Shown: piece by piece, positions 8,402 to 17,678 of the stretch | How the letters are laid out: every line of letters begins with the position of its first letter | How positions within the stretch are numbered: the first letter of the stretch is position 1 | Assembly: GCF_004564235.1 (NCBI RefSeq) | Contig: NZ_SOMN01000009.1 | Span: 62,001-126,000 of the forward strand | Source of the DNA: Cohnella luojiensis | GTDB lineage: Bacteria > Bacillota > Bacilli > Paenibacillales > Paenibacillaceae | Direction of reading: 5' to 3' | DNA length: 64,000 bases | Program-made: the position numbers and the translations under genes | Notes under the pieces: model-generated | What the model saw: only the letters and a program-made list of their open reading frames with translations | Told to the model about the DNA's origin: nothing | Database searches by the model: none

Positions 8402-10414
8402 TTATTCGCTGAACTGCCAGCTCATAAGCTTGAACAGATTTTCGCCGGTTGCGCCCCTGAAAATAAAGTACAAATCGTGTGTGCCTTCCGCACCCGAAAC
8501 ATTCGTCGTAAATTCGGTCCAGGAGTCTTCGGCTGTCGGCGACACGGAGAGCATTCCGATCAGCTTCCCGTCCGGCGAGTCAAGACGCAGCTCGATGGAT
8601 GCGGGATCCTTCGCACCGGATACCGAGGCGACGAACGTCGATGCCCCTTCGTCTCCGAAATCGACCTTGGACATGGCGATCCAATCCGCATTGTCGATAT
8701 CGGATACGACCATCTGCTGCTGTCCGCCTTCACCAGCGAGCTTTTCCGTTGCAACTCCGGCGTTCCAGCCGATCGTAGCTGCCTCGACACGGCGGTAAGG
8801 ATTAAACGGCTTGACCTGCGGAACGCCTTCGTAATCCGCTTTAATCTCTTGAATGGAGCCGTCTTCGCCGAAGTAAACTTTGTTCAATTGCGTGGAACGG
8901 TAGCCCTTCGGAACGCCCATCGCCTTAGACAACGTCTGCGCGTGGTACGCGATATACCAAACGCCGTTGAACTGAAACATCGCGTGGTGATTGTTGCCTC
9001 CGACTCCGAAGAAGTGGCCCGGATTTTTCAGGATAGATCCCTGATACGTCCACGGCCCCATCGGATTGTCGCTCGTCATGTACGCGATTTCACCTGCGGG
9101 GGGACTGCCTTCCGGGCGGGTTCCGCCATAGAAGTTGGAACAGTACGTATAGTAGTAAGTGCCGTTGTTTTTGTTGATACCGGCATCCTCGAATATGAAC
9201 GGCGCCGGGATCATCTTTGCTTCGCCCAGCACGCTGGTCATATCCGGGCCCAGTTCCATTACTCGCGCGGTATCCGGCATTTCGTCTTTGCCTTCCGGAA
9301 TGCCGCCTCCGAAATAGAGATAGGCCTTGCCGTCGTCGTCTACGAGCACCGCCGGGTCGAACAACCAGGTTACGCCCTCAACACCCGGCGTCGATCTGGT
9401 TACTAACGCTTTACCGATCGGATCTATCCAAGGTCCGGTCGGACTGTCGCTCGTCAATACGCCGATCCCGCTTGCGTTGTTGGCGAAATAGAGGAAGAAT
9501 TTATCTTTGCCGTCTATCACTTTGTGCGTGGCCGCCGCCGCCCACGATTGCGTTGCCCATTTAGCCGCGCCTTGCGGACCGGCAACCGGAATTTCCCCAT
9601 GATCGGTCCAGTTGACCAAGTCGTCCGAGGAAATGACCGATATTTTGTTGATATTGCCGTAAGTATTGTCTTTCACGTTGCTGTCGGCATCGTATTCCAG
9701 CACGTCGTTCGTCATGTACACATAAACGCGATCTCCGTATACGAGAGCGTAAGGGTCCGCGCCGAACTTATGGGATACAAGCGGGTTTCCGTTCGGAGGA
9801 AGCTTGCCGACCGCGCTGGCAGGCTGCGTGTAATTTACCTTGGCAGCCGCGCCGCTAATGTCATAGGCAGCGGTATTATGGTCGTTGAATTCGATCTCGA
9901 AATTACTCATTTTAATCTCCTCCTGATAGGTCTTTGCCAATTCTTTATTCAATCTTATCGTAATGGTCGCCAACTCCTTGCTTGCATCCCGGTTAGCATA
10001 GGCTATTGCCGTATCGTCGGCGTTGCGGATCGTAAGCTCCGCAACACTGCCCGTCTGATTGAACGTAGCCTGGGTTGCCTGCAGATTGTTTCGATTCGGA
10101 GAGAAGCCGATGACCTCAAGCTCCGCAGGCAAAACTACGGTTGCATGAATCCTATAGACCGGCTCAGTGTCCGGAAGTTCGTCCATCAGTAAATGCAAGT
10201 CATAGGTCGTATCCTTTTCCATACTAAGCTGAATGCCTTCTTCCTGCAAATAAGCCATCGACACGTTCGACGTATGGCTTCCTGCCGGTACGCCGTTGCT
10301 ATTAGCAGAATCGGAATTCGAATGATGAGACGAGATGACCATCCAGAGAAGGGCAGCTACGCAAGCCAGCACGAGCGAGAGAACGATCATGAGCTTCTTC
10401 TTGGTTAAAAGCAT
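8402..10414 (-). CDS. Secreted GH43 arabinofuranosidase/xylosidase with N-terminal cohesin-like domain and C-terminal CBM
   Basis: 670 aa, ATG with GGGAGG 10 nt upstream. Residues 8-28 are a signal or membrane anchor. Residues 50-195 resemble a cohesin-type beta-sandwich (VYRIHATVVLPAELEVIGF). The GH43 five-blade region runs from about 205 to 530 with the three acidic residues: base D220 (FGADPYAL), D353 (WLFDPAVLVDDDGKAYLYFG) and acid E409 (FIFEDAGINKNNG). The C-terminal 130 residues look like a CBM6-type sandwich. It probably removes arabinose or xylose side groups from arabinoxylan. It is downstream of and probably cotranscribed with the GH10 xylanase (50-bp gap). Confidence 0.88.
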   Translation of the reverse strand: MLLTKKKLMIVLSLVLACVAALLWMVISSHHSNSDSANSNGVPAGSHTSNVSMAYLQEEGIQLSMEKDTTYDLHLLMDELPDTEPVYRIHATVVLPAELEVIGFSPNRNNLQATQATFNQTGSVAELTIRNADDTAIAYANRDASKELATITIRLNKELAKTYQEEIKMSNFEIEFNDHNTAAYDISGAAAKVNYTQPASAVGKLPPNGNPLVSHKFGADPYALVYGDRVYVYMTNDVLEYDADSNVKDNTYGNINKISVISSDDLVNWTDHGEIPVAGPQGAAKWATQSWAAAATHKVIDGKDKFFLYFANNASGIGVLTSDSPTGPWIDPIGKALVTRSTPGVEGVTWLFDPAVLVDDDGKAYLYFGGGIPEGKDEMPDTARVMELGPDMTSVLGEAKMIPAPFIFEDAGINKNNGTYYYTYCSNFYGGTRPEGSPPAGEIAYMTSDNPMGPWTYQGSILKNPGHFFGVGGNNHHAMFQFNGVWYIAYHAQTLSKAMGVPKGYRSTQLNKVYFGEDGSIQEIKADYEGVPQVKPFNPYRRVEAATIGWNAGVATEKLAGEGGQQQMVVSDIDNADWIAMSKVDFGDEGASTFVASVSGAKDPASIELRLDSPDGKLIGMLSVSPTAEDSWTEFTTNVSGAEGTHDLYFIFRGATGENLFKLMSWQFSE

Positions 10415-10463
10415 AGAGCGTCGGCCTCCCTCAACCGATAGAAATAAAAGCTTTCCATCTGCG

Positions 10464-12731
10464 TTATTTCAGCTTCAATTCTCCTAAGCCAGCAGTACTC
10501 TGATACGATTGTCCGGACGTATCGCTCCAGATCGCGACGCTGTCGCGCAATCCGTCTCCGTCCTCGTCATTGTTGACCTGCACGTCGAAGCCGATCGTAT
10601 CGCCGGCTTTGGGCGCAGTCCCCGGCCATGCGATGGAGGCTTCCACGATATATCCGGTATCCGTACGCTTCACGGCGGAAACTAAATTCCCGCTCATCGA
10701 TTCGGGATTGACGGTCTGTTTGTTGTCGATGCTGATGCGATACTGCCCGTCGTCCGATTCGTAAGCCGTTGTCTTGGCATTGTTCGAGTCGATGAAGATT
10801 TCGACGGAATCCTGCTCCCACGCGTTCGCGCTCTTGTTCGACAGCTTCGAGTCCGTCACGACCGCCAGCACGTACAGATGGTCCTCATCCCATAGCGTTC
10901 TGACATGGGCGGTCGAACCGCTGATGCCGGTGACCCAGCGGTCGGTCGCGAGCTCATGCGTACCGTTCCATGCCGTCTCCCTCTCGCCGTCGATGACGGG
11001 CGTTCCTTGCTTGGCCGCTGTCTCAAGCTTCGTTGCGGCAACGACCGGCAAATTTTCCTTCGGCATTTTGCTCGGGTCGACGAGCGCCCAGTATGCGTAT
11101 TTCGCCTGAAGCCGTTCGTCAAATAGCAGCGGCCAGTTGTTGCGTTTTACCGGGAAAGTTCGGAGCCACGTGTTCAAGTCGTCTTTGCCCCAGAAAATAA
11201 CGGCGCTGAGTTGATCTTTATGTTTCTTGAAGACGTCGAAAATTTCCTTGTACCGGTAAGCCTGTCTCAGCTGCAGGTCTTCCGGGAATGTATCGAACGC
11301 TTCGCTATCGTTCGTATAGATGCTCATATCCATCTCGGTTATCTGCTGGTCGATGCCGAGATCCGTGAACGCTAGAATCATTTGATCCAGTTGGAACGCG
11401 GACGGGGACATAATCCCGATATGCGTCTGATGACCGATGCCGTCGATCGGAACGCCTTTAGCTTTCAACCGTTTGATCAAATCGTGCAAATATTGCCGTT
11501 TGTCGGGCATATCCGTGTTGTAATCGTTAATGAACAGTTTGGCGTCCGGATCCGCTGCATGGGCGTACTCGAACGCTTTCTCGATGAATTCCTCGCCTGC
11601 GATCTGATACCACGGGCTGTTGCGAAGTCCGCCAGGCTGCTTGTCGCCCGGCTCGATGACCTCGTTCACAACGTCCCATGCGTATACTTTGCCTTTGTAT
11701 CGGCCGACCTCCGCCTCGATATGCTTTTTCATCCGCTGGAACAGCACTTCTTTGCTCACCAGGTTGCCTTTATCGTCGTGGAACACCCAATTAGGCGTCT
11801 GGCTATGCCAAATCAAGGTGTGTCCGCGGAATGCGATACCGTTGTTCATGGCGAAGTCTACGATTTGATCCGCCCTCGAAAAGCTGAATTGGCCTTCCCG
11901 CGGCTCGGTAGCGTCCCACTTCAATTCATTGCCGGCCGTCAGGCTGTTGAAGTGCTTTTTAATCAACTGAGCGTCCGGACCATTCGGATCATAAATTTCA
12001 TTCACGAGCAGGGCGGTGCCCAACTTGAAGTCGTCATTGTAAATATTCTTAAGCGCCGGAATATCCTGCTGGACTTCAATCTTCTCCGGCTCCTGATTGC
12101 GCGCGATCTGAAAGTCGTCCACGTAAAAATCGAGCGTCGGATTGGCGTTCGATTCGAAGTACACGGACAGCTTCTCTGCCTCGAAGAGGAGCTCGTACTT
12201 AGCCGTCAGCTTCACCCATTCGCCTGCGGTTACGGTGTCGGAGGTGACGAACTCGTAAGTGTCCTTGCCGTTCGTGGTCCGTTGGATCGTCATCGCCACG
12301 GAAGAATCCGGCATTCCGGCAGGAAGCTTGATCCAGGCCGCAAGTGTATACGTTTTGCCTTTTTCCATGATCGGCGTCACATCGAGCTGCGGACCGTTCC
12401 AGCCCTCTTTTCTCCCGGTAACCTGCAATCCGTATGTGCCTGAATGAGCCGCCTCCTCAGCCGCCGTCAACGTTTCGATGCCACCGCGTTCATGCCAGCC
12501 CTGTACCGTGCCGTCCTCAAAGCCCGTGGCGATCTTGCCGGTTGCTAGATCTACCGCAGGCTCCGTGCTAGCTTCCGCAACGGTCTGTGTCGCAACTCCT
12601 GCGGATTGGGTGGGCGCAGACTCCGATTCCGTATGGCTCTTCTTCGGTGATATGCCGAATATTACGTACGTTAGCGCGAGAATTGCGATCAGTCCCAATG
12701 GAATGTAGAACTTGAGTCGATTCGTCTTCAT
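10464..12731 (-). CDS. Modular endo-1,4-beta-xylanase (CBM-GH10-CBM9)
   Basis: 755 aa, ATG behind GAGGTG. A hydrophobic N-terminus (residues 8-27) should export or anchor it; a Ser/Thr/Ala linker follows to about 62. Residues 66-212 are a CBM4/9- or CBM22-like module (GFEDGTVQGW, FYVDDFQIA). The GH10 domain spans about 225-560, with acid/base E357 (AWDVVNEVIE) and nucleophile E466 (QITEMDMSIY). Residues 575-755 are a CBM9 module (WDEDHLYVLAVVTDS, GETIGFDVQVNNDE-like). It cleaves xylan backbones at or outside the cell surface and is paired with GH43 in one operon. Confidence 0.93.
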   Translation of the reverse strand: MKTNRLKFYIPLGLIAILALTYVIFGISPKKSHTESESAPTQSAGVATQTVAEASTEPAVDLATGKIATGFEDGTVQGWHERGGIETLTAAEEAAHSGTYGLQVTGRKEGWNGPQLDVTPIMEKGKTYTLAAWIKLPAGMPDSSVAMTIQRTTNGKDTYEFVTSDTVTAGEWVKLTAKYELLFEAEKLSVYFESNANPTLDFYVDDFQIARNQEPEKIEVQQDIPALKNIYNDDFKLGTALLVNEIYDPNGPDAQLIKKHFNSLTAGNELKWDATEPREGQFSFSRADQIVDFAMNNGIAFRGHTLIWHSQTPNWVFHDDKGNLVSKEVLFQRMKKHIEAEVGRYKGKVYAWDVVNEVIEPGDKQPGGLRNSPWYQIAGEEFIEKAFEYAHAADPDAKLFINDYNTDMPDKRQYLHDLIKRLKAKGVPIDGIGHQTHIGIMSPSAFQLDQMILAFTDLGIDQQITEMDMSIYTNDSEAFDTFPEDLQLRQAYRYKEIFDVFKKHKDQLSAVIFWGKDDLNTWLRTFPVKRNNWPLLFDERLQAKYAYWALVDPSKMPKENLPVVAATKLETAAKQGTPVIDGERETAWNGTHELATDRWVTGISGSTAHVRTLWDEDHLYVLAVVTDSKLSNKSANAWEQDSVEIFIDSNNAKTTAYESDDGQYRISIDNKQTVNPESMSGNLVSAVKRTDTGYIVEASIAWPGTAPKAGDTIGFDVQVNNDEDGDGLRDSVAIWSDTSGQSYQSTAGLGELKLK

Positions 12732-12788
12732 AAATTCACCTCAACTGCATTAATGTAGATTCTTCATCTCAGTCCCGGTTCGAAAGAA

Positions 12789-12804
12789 TGGGCGTTAGCC
12801 CGTA
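12789..12804 (-). terminator. Weak hairpin between exporter operon and xylanase
   Basis: GGGC/GCCC with a 4-nt loop at 12790-12801, followed on the minus strand by ATTCTTTC. The stem is short; read-through into the xylanase gene is possible. Confidence 0.25.
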
Positions 12805-13698
12805 TTAACCCGTCTTCCTCTCTTCCGGCGGATACAGAATAATACGGCCTTCCTCCATCTCGACGCGTACTTTATTGCTGCCCTTGAAGCCATCTGCGTC
12901 AAGATAGCCGGCCGGAATTTGCAGCCGACCCGCCTTGTCGATAACCGCGAACTCCATATGGGTTTCCGGATCATTATGGGCTCTCTCCGCATCCATTTGC
13001 GCGAGTTCCTCGGCATACGATACCCGTCGGATCATCTCCGCCGACGTCTTTCCGTCTCGAATTTGGACAACGCGGTCCACCTTGCGAGCCAAGAGAGGAT
13101 CATGAGTGACGATGACGATCGTTATGCCCATCGTGCGGTTCAATGTCCTGAACAAATTCAGCACCTGATCGGACGTTTTCGTATCCAGAGAGCCGGTCGG
13201 CTCATCGGCCAGCAGCAGCCGCGGCTCGTTCGCCAGCGCGATGGCGATGGCCACGCGCTGCTGCTCGCCACCGGAAAGCTCGCTTAGCTTGTTTTTCATT
13301 CTGTGGCCGAGACCGACCGCTTCCAGAAGCTCCATTGCCCGCAGCCGGCGGCGTTTGCCGCGAAGCAGAATAGGCAGCTCCACGTTCTCCAAAGCGGTCA
13401 AGTACGGAATCAGGTTACGCGCGTTACTCTGCCATACGAACCCGACCGTATCCCGCTTATACTTCACCAGATCCCTCTCGCCGAACGTCAGGAGATCTTT
13501 GCCGTTAACTAGCAGCTTGCCGGCTGACGGCTTATCCAGGCCTCCCAGCATGTTGAGCAGCGTCGATTTGCCGCTGCCGGAATTGCCGATAATCGCCATC
13601 AGCTCGCCGTCCGCGACATGCAAATCCAGCCCTTGCAGGGCGACGACTTCGAGGTTTGCCGTCTTGTAAATTTTGACGAGTCCGTCGCATTGAATCAT
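12805..13698 (-). CDS. MacB-type ABC ATPase with C-terminal AbrB/SpoVT-like domain
   Basis: 297 aa. Residues 1-225 form a complete LolD/MacB-class ATPase: Walker A GNSGSGKST, Q-loop VWQSN, signature LSGGEQQRVAIA, Walker B LLLADEPTGSLD, switch His in VTHD. About 70 extra residues follow. The last 45 (FAVIDKAGRLQIPAGYL, then VRVEMEEGRIILYPPE) match the swapped-hairpin AbrB/MazE/SpoVT pattern (V-D-x-x-GR-x-x-IP, then V-x-V-x-x-x-x-G-x-I-I-L). The gene starts 3 bp after the permease stop and is the last exporter gene. It powers export with the large permease; the tail may give dimer contacts or DNA binding. Confidence 0.88.
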   Translation of the reverse strand: MIQCDGLVKIYKTANLEVVALQGLDLHVADGELMAIIGNSGSGKSTLLNMLGGLDKPSAGKLLVNGKDLLTFGERDLVKYKRDTVGFVWQSNARNLIPYLTALENVELPILLRGKRRRLRAMELLEAVGLGHRMKNKLSELSGGEQQRVAIAIALANEPRLLLADEPTGSLDTKTSDQVLNLFRTLNRTMGITIVIVTHDPLLARKVDRVVQIRDGKTSAEMIRRVSYAEELAQMDAERAHNDPETHMEFAVIDKAGRLQIPAGYLDADGFKGSNKVRVEMEEGRIILYPPEERKTG

Positions 13699-13701
13699 AG
13701 G

Positions 13702-16575
13702 TTACTCCTCTCCCAGCTTCAGCGCCTGCGCGATCCGGATCCGCGAGAGGCGGTAGCCGAGAATGAGCAGACCGATCGTCAGCATAATGCCGACTATGCT
13801 GTACAGCTGCACGTAATCGCTTAGCTGTCTTACAATATCGAATGGCGGCACCTGATCCTGCGTCGAGAAAGACATTTCGAACAGAGGAACGAACATTTCG
13901 CTTATCAGATTGCCTATAATTACGCCGATCACGACTGCAGCGCCGGAAGTGAGCAATTGCTCGCTGATAAGCATGCCGATGATCTGTATGAACGGTATAC
14001 CCATCGCACGCAGCACGCCGTATTGCAGAGTCCGTCCGGATAGAGTCAGCACCCAGAAGAGAAGGAAGCCGAAGAAGCTGATCAGCATAGAGATTACGAA
14101 TCCAAGCGTCATTACGCCGTTGATCGCCATCCGGAACGGATCGTTCTTAGACTCGATCAGCTCCTTCTTCGCGTCGCGAAATCCTGTAACCGGCAGCTTT
14201 TTCTCAGTCAACTGATCATAGATCAACTGGTTAGAGACCCCCTCCTTCAGCTTAAGCCACACCTCGTACGGTTCGACTGCCAACCGGTTCTGAATCGTGG
14301 CCAGATGGCCGACGATCAGCTTCGGCTGCTCCGCCTTCTCGTCTTCCTTGTCCGTGCCTGACGGGAGCGGATTCCAGCTTGGCCAGTAATCGATGATTCC
14401 GTAGACGGTGAACTGCGCTTGGTCAAGACCATCCCAGGAAACGCGAATCGGATCGCCCGGCTTGACCTTCGCCGCCTCGGCGAGCGAGCGCGAGATGAGC
14501 ACGGCCTTCGGATCTGGCGCAATCAGATTCAAATAGCCGTTGATGTGGTAATCTAGCAATCCGCTTTTCATCCAGGCTGTTTTGCCAAAAGCCATCGTAT
14601 CGATCCCGAACAACGTCGTGCTCCCGGACGTATTCCCTGTACTGTATCGGGCTTTTTCCTTCTTGAACACTTTGGCGGCCGTTTCTACCCCCTCTAGCTT
14701 CTGGTACGGCTCGAACGGCGGCTCCGTGTACTGGACTCTCTTCGCTTCGGTAGTCACCGCTGCATCTGTCTGGCTCGATTGCCCCTGGCTGTATGAAGAC
14801 GGCAAAGGCGCATCGTTTTCCCACCTCGTCGACAGCGCAATATCGCCGCCAACGGCATACTCGATTTTGCTCTCCATATTGTCATTGATCGTTCTCGCCG
14901 CATTCGCGCTGAAAAGGCCGGTCGCGACGGTCATGATCAGAAACACTTTAATGGTCAAATACTGCCCTGACGAACGGCTGATTTGAATCAAGGTGTGGTA
15001 AAGTGCTGGAGACCACCATCGGCGACCCGCCCAAAAGACGAGGCGAATGAACCAGGGATATACCCGCAGCACCAGCAAGCCGCCGCCTAGCGCGAATAAA
15101 GCCGGCATCAGGAATAACAGAGGATCGACCTGCAGAGCGGCGGAGTCAAGCGCCAGCCGCTTCAAATCCTCCTGACGGTTGTTGAAGTTGTGAAGAAGAT
15201 ACACGGCCAAGCTGACTAGGACAAGATCAAGACCTGTTTTATGCCAGAACGACATCTTGGTCAATCGCGCCATCTGCTGCTTCTGGCCGACGATGCTGAC
15301 TCTTGTAGCCAGGAAAGCCGGGATCAGAATGAGCACGATTGCTCCGCATACCGCGATTACCGCTACATTATAGGCACTGCTGGTAAAGCTGACCGGCAGC
15401 GCCGACCGGTTGACGAACTCCAGAAAACCGTTCGCGGCACCAAGCCACTTCGTGAACTGCACGCCAAGGAACGGCCCTACGGCCAGCGCGCCTAGTCCGA
15501 GAAGCAGACTCTCCATCGTATAGGCGGTCATAATCTGCAGCCGGCTGGCTCCGCGGCTGCGGAGAACGGAAATATCCGTCTTCTGCCTTTCGATGATCAG
15601 ATTGGCGGCCATGTACAAGTAAAAAGCCAGCATCAGCATGACGGGACAATAGAGGGACAGCAGCATAACGTCAAGCTTATCCTGCTTGCCTTGGAAGGAA
15701 TTAACGGTCGAGCTCGATGGAATGTCGAACTCGGCAACACCGACCCGCCCTTTATAGTAGCGGCGGATGTCTTTGTCGGCTTTGATATATTGGTCAACGC
15801 TGCCGAATTTCATCTGCTCGTAGTTCAAGGCATAGCGCCATTCCATCTCGGCAACTCTTGTCTTGCCGCCTTTCGTGAACTCCCGTTCAAACTGCGCGAA
15901 CGGGATCAGGAAGCCGTCGCTGACCTCCGACGTCAAATACGGCAAATACGGATCGGCCTTCGGATCCGTTTCGACGATGCCGACCGGAATGACGCGGAAC
16001 TTATCTCGTTTGTCGTCCGTCGTTTCCGCGACCAGCTCTTCCCCGAGATCTCGCTTCGCTTTAAATAGAAAGCCCTGAGTAACCAATGCTTCGAATATAC
16101 CGTCCGAACGGTCGACCGGCATCCGGCCTTCGATCAGACGGACGCGCTTTTCCATGCCGGATAACGATTTAATGGCGCCTACCGTTTTCTGCTGCTTCTT
16201 CTCTAGCTCCGATGCGTCGGCGCCGTATACCTTCATTAGCTGCGTGAACCGCTGTTGATAGAACGACAGCGACTCCAGCCCCATTCGGCCCGGAATCGAT
16301 TTTGCGAACTGGTCCGCCCGCTCGATCGCCTCCATCGTCTTGTTGTCCATAGTGGACGAAGAATTGGTCGTGCTAACCCGGATGAAGCCCGGATACACGG
16401 AGCTTTCGGATTGCGTCTGTTGTAGCTCTTTAATCAGCGTCCGCTGCAGGATGGCATCCGAGTATAGCGGCATGGAGCTGAACAGGGCCACGCATACGGT
16501 AAGCCCGAACCATAGATTCAGCTGCAGCCATTTGTTATTGGCCATCTTGCGAAGGATCATCGTCCATAAGGCCAT
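13702..16575 (-). CDS. Large ABC exporter permease, FtsX/MacB type
   Basis: 957 aa. Start taken as ATG at 16573-16575, with GAGG 7 nt upstream; a GTG two codons earlier is too close to the SD. An N-terminal membrane helix (about 20-40) is followed by a 280-residue extracellular MacB-like domain. Two FtsX-type helical blocks follow, one around 310-530 (YMAANLIIERQKTDISVLRSRGAS) and a C-terminal block (FLLFWVLTLSGRTLQYGVLRAMGI), separated by another extracellular region. It forms a MacB-like mechanotransmission exporter with the adjacent ATPase(s) and adaptor. Substrate (antimicrobial, peptide or lipid) unknown. Confidence 0.9.
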   Translation of the reverse strand: MALWTMILRKMANNKWLQLNLWFGLTVCVALFSSMPLYSDAILQRTLIKELQQTQSESSVYPGFIRVSTTNSSSTMDNKTMEAIERADQFAKSIPGRMGLESLSFYQQRFTQLMKVYGADASELEKKQQKTVGAIKSLSGMEKRVRLIEGRMPVDRSDGIFEALVTQGFLFKAKRDLGEELVAETTDDKRDKFRVIPVGIVETDPKADPYLPYLTSEVSDGFLIPFAQFEREFTKGGKTRVAEMEWRYALNYEQMKFGSVDQYIKADKDIRRYYKGRVGVAEFDIPSSSTVNSFQGKQDKLDVMLLSLYCPVMLMLAFYLYMAANLIIERQKTDISVLRSRGASRLQIMTAYTMESLLLGLGALAVGPFLGVQFTKWLGAANGFLEFVNRSALPVSFTSSAYNVAVIAVCGAIVLILIPAFLATRVSIVGQKQQMARLTKMSFWHKTGLDLVLVSLAVYLLHNFNNRQEDLKRLALDSAALQVDPLLFLMPALFALGGGLLVLRVYPWFIRLVFWAGRRWWSPALYHTLIQISRSSGQYLTIKVFLIMTVATGLFSANAARTINDNMESKIEYAVGGDIALSTRWENDAPLPSSYSQGQSSQTDAAVTTEAKRVQYTEPPFEPYQKLEGVETAAKVFKKEKARYSTGNTSGSTTLFGIDTMAFGKTAWMKSGLLDYHINGYLNLIAPDPKAVLISRSLAEAAKVKPGDPIRVSWDGLDQAQFTVYGIIDYWPSWNPLPSGTDKEDEKAEQPKLIVGHLATIQNRLAVEPYEVWLKLKEGVSNQLIYDQLTEKKLPVTGFRDAKKELIESKNDPFRMAINGVMTLGFVISMLISFFGFLLFWVLTLSGRTLQYGVLRAMGIPFIQIIGMLISEQLLTSGAAVVIGVIIGNLISEMFVPLFEMSFSTQDQVPPFDIVRQLSDYVQLYSIVGIMLTIGLLILGYRLSRIRIAQALKLGEE

Positions 16576-16622
16576 ACGCACACCTCATTCTCGCTCCCGA
16601 AACCCAGGCGCTCTTAGTTCGG

Positions 16623-17678
16623 TTAATTGTTCAGGATAACTTTCTGGCCTTCCTTGAGACCTTGAACGATCTCTACCTGAGTCGGCGTCGTCAGCCCCAC
16701 CTCTACGTCGACTTCCTTGCGGCGATCCCCTTCGGCGACCTGTACATAAAATCGGCCCATATAGGTACGGACAGCCGAACGCGGCAGGACAATGACGTTT
16801 TCCCGCTTCTGGAGCTCGATCGTCACATCCGCAACATCGCCGACATGAACCCCTTCGGGCTGGTTGTCCATACTCAAAATAATTGTCGTCTCGTTCTTTT
16901 CGGCTTTCGCTTTATCGTCGGTGACTGGCGCAGTAGATGGGGACTGCAGCACTTTGCCTGTATAATCTTTGCCCTTATACTTCAGGCTGACCGGCATTCC
17001 AACTTCTAACGGAAGCAAATCCTTCGCATTCCCGGCCGCGTACGAAAGCTGCATGCTCGAAGGATCAGCGATCGTGATTATGGATTGGTAAGTGTTGACC
17101 CCGTCTCCCGTTTTCAGCGATTCGACGAAAATAACGGTCCCGCTGATCTGTGCGTACAGCTGAGCTTGCGAAAGACGACTCTCCATCGCTCCATACGAAA
17201 TGTTTTCCCGCTCCAGGTCGATTTCGCGGAGGCGCAATTCGGTATCGTTGGCATCCGACATTAAGGCTTGTTTGTACAACAGCTCCGCTCGCTCCACATT
17301 GAGCCGTTGCAGCTTCAACTGAAGATCCAGATCACCGGTCTCCAGCTCCGCCAGCAAATCTCCGGACTTCACCTGATCGCCTAGCTTAACATTAATCGAT
17401 TTCAGTCGCCCGCCGTTTCCCTTGAACGAGAGCGTCTCGACTTTCGCGGATACGAAGGTCGCATTGCCTCTCAGGGACGTTTGAATGTCCCCCTTAGCCG
17501 CATCCACGGCGTCGAATTGCTCCTGCGCAGGTTGGATAAGCGGCGGCTGCAACGTCTCCTCGTCAGGTAGCAGCGAGCAGCCGGCAAGCGCCAGCGTCGC
17601 GGCGAGCAGAACGGCAGTCCCTGCCGCGCGGGGAACGAATCTATGCAAGCGGTGCTTCGTTGGTCGTGTACGATGCAA
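16623..17678 (-). CDS. Lipoprotein adaptor subunit of efflux ABC transporter (HlyD/MacA-like)
   Basis: 351 aa from the TTG at 17676-17678, preferred because GGAGG is 9 nt upstream; ATG codons further up abut or precede the SD. The signal ends in LAGC (Cys34). The mature protein has the split lipoyl/beta-barrel layout of membrane-fusion proteins: INVKLGDQVKSGDLLAELE, a helical hairpin (about 125-165), then SGTVIFVESLKTGDGV and a C-terminal region (VIVLPRSAVRTYMGRFYVQV). It overlaps the 3' end of the upstream ATPase gene by 38 bp, so it is translationally coupled. It links to the MacB-like permease on the outer face. Confidence 0.88.
   Translation of the reverse strand: MHRTRPTKHRLHRFVPRAAGTAVLLAATLALAGCSLLPDEETLQPPLIQPAQEQFDAVDAAKGDIQTSLRGNATFVSAKVETLSFKGNGGRLKSINVKLGDQVKSGDLLAELETGDLDLQLKLQRLNVERAELLYKQALMSDANDTELRLREIDLERENISYGAMESRLSQAQLYAQISGTVIFVESLKTGDGVNTYQSIITIADPSSMQLSYAAGNAKDLLPLEVGMPVSLKYKGKDYTGKVLQSPSTAPVTDDKAKAEKNETTIILSMDNQPEGVHVGDVADVTIELQKRENVIVLPRSAVRTYMGRFYVQVAEGDRRKEVDVEVGLTTPTQVEIVQGLKEGQKVILNN

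Noticed and set aside
8336-9406. Long plus-strand open frame (356 codons)
   Set aside because: Antisense to the well-supported GH43 gene; composition is Arg/Val-rich with no family motifs. It is a shadow caused by GC-biased codons.
11382-12443. Long plus-strand open frame (353 codons)
   Set aside because: Antisense to the GH10 xylanase, whose catalytic motifs are intact; no independent ribosome-binding site or motif.
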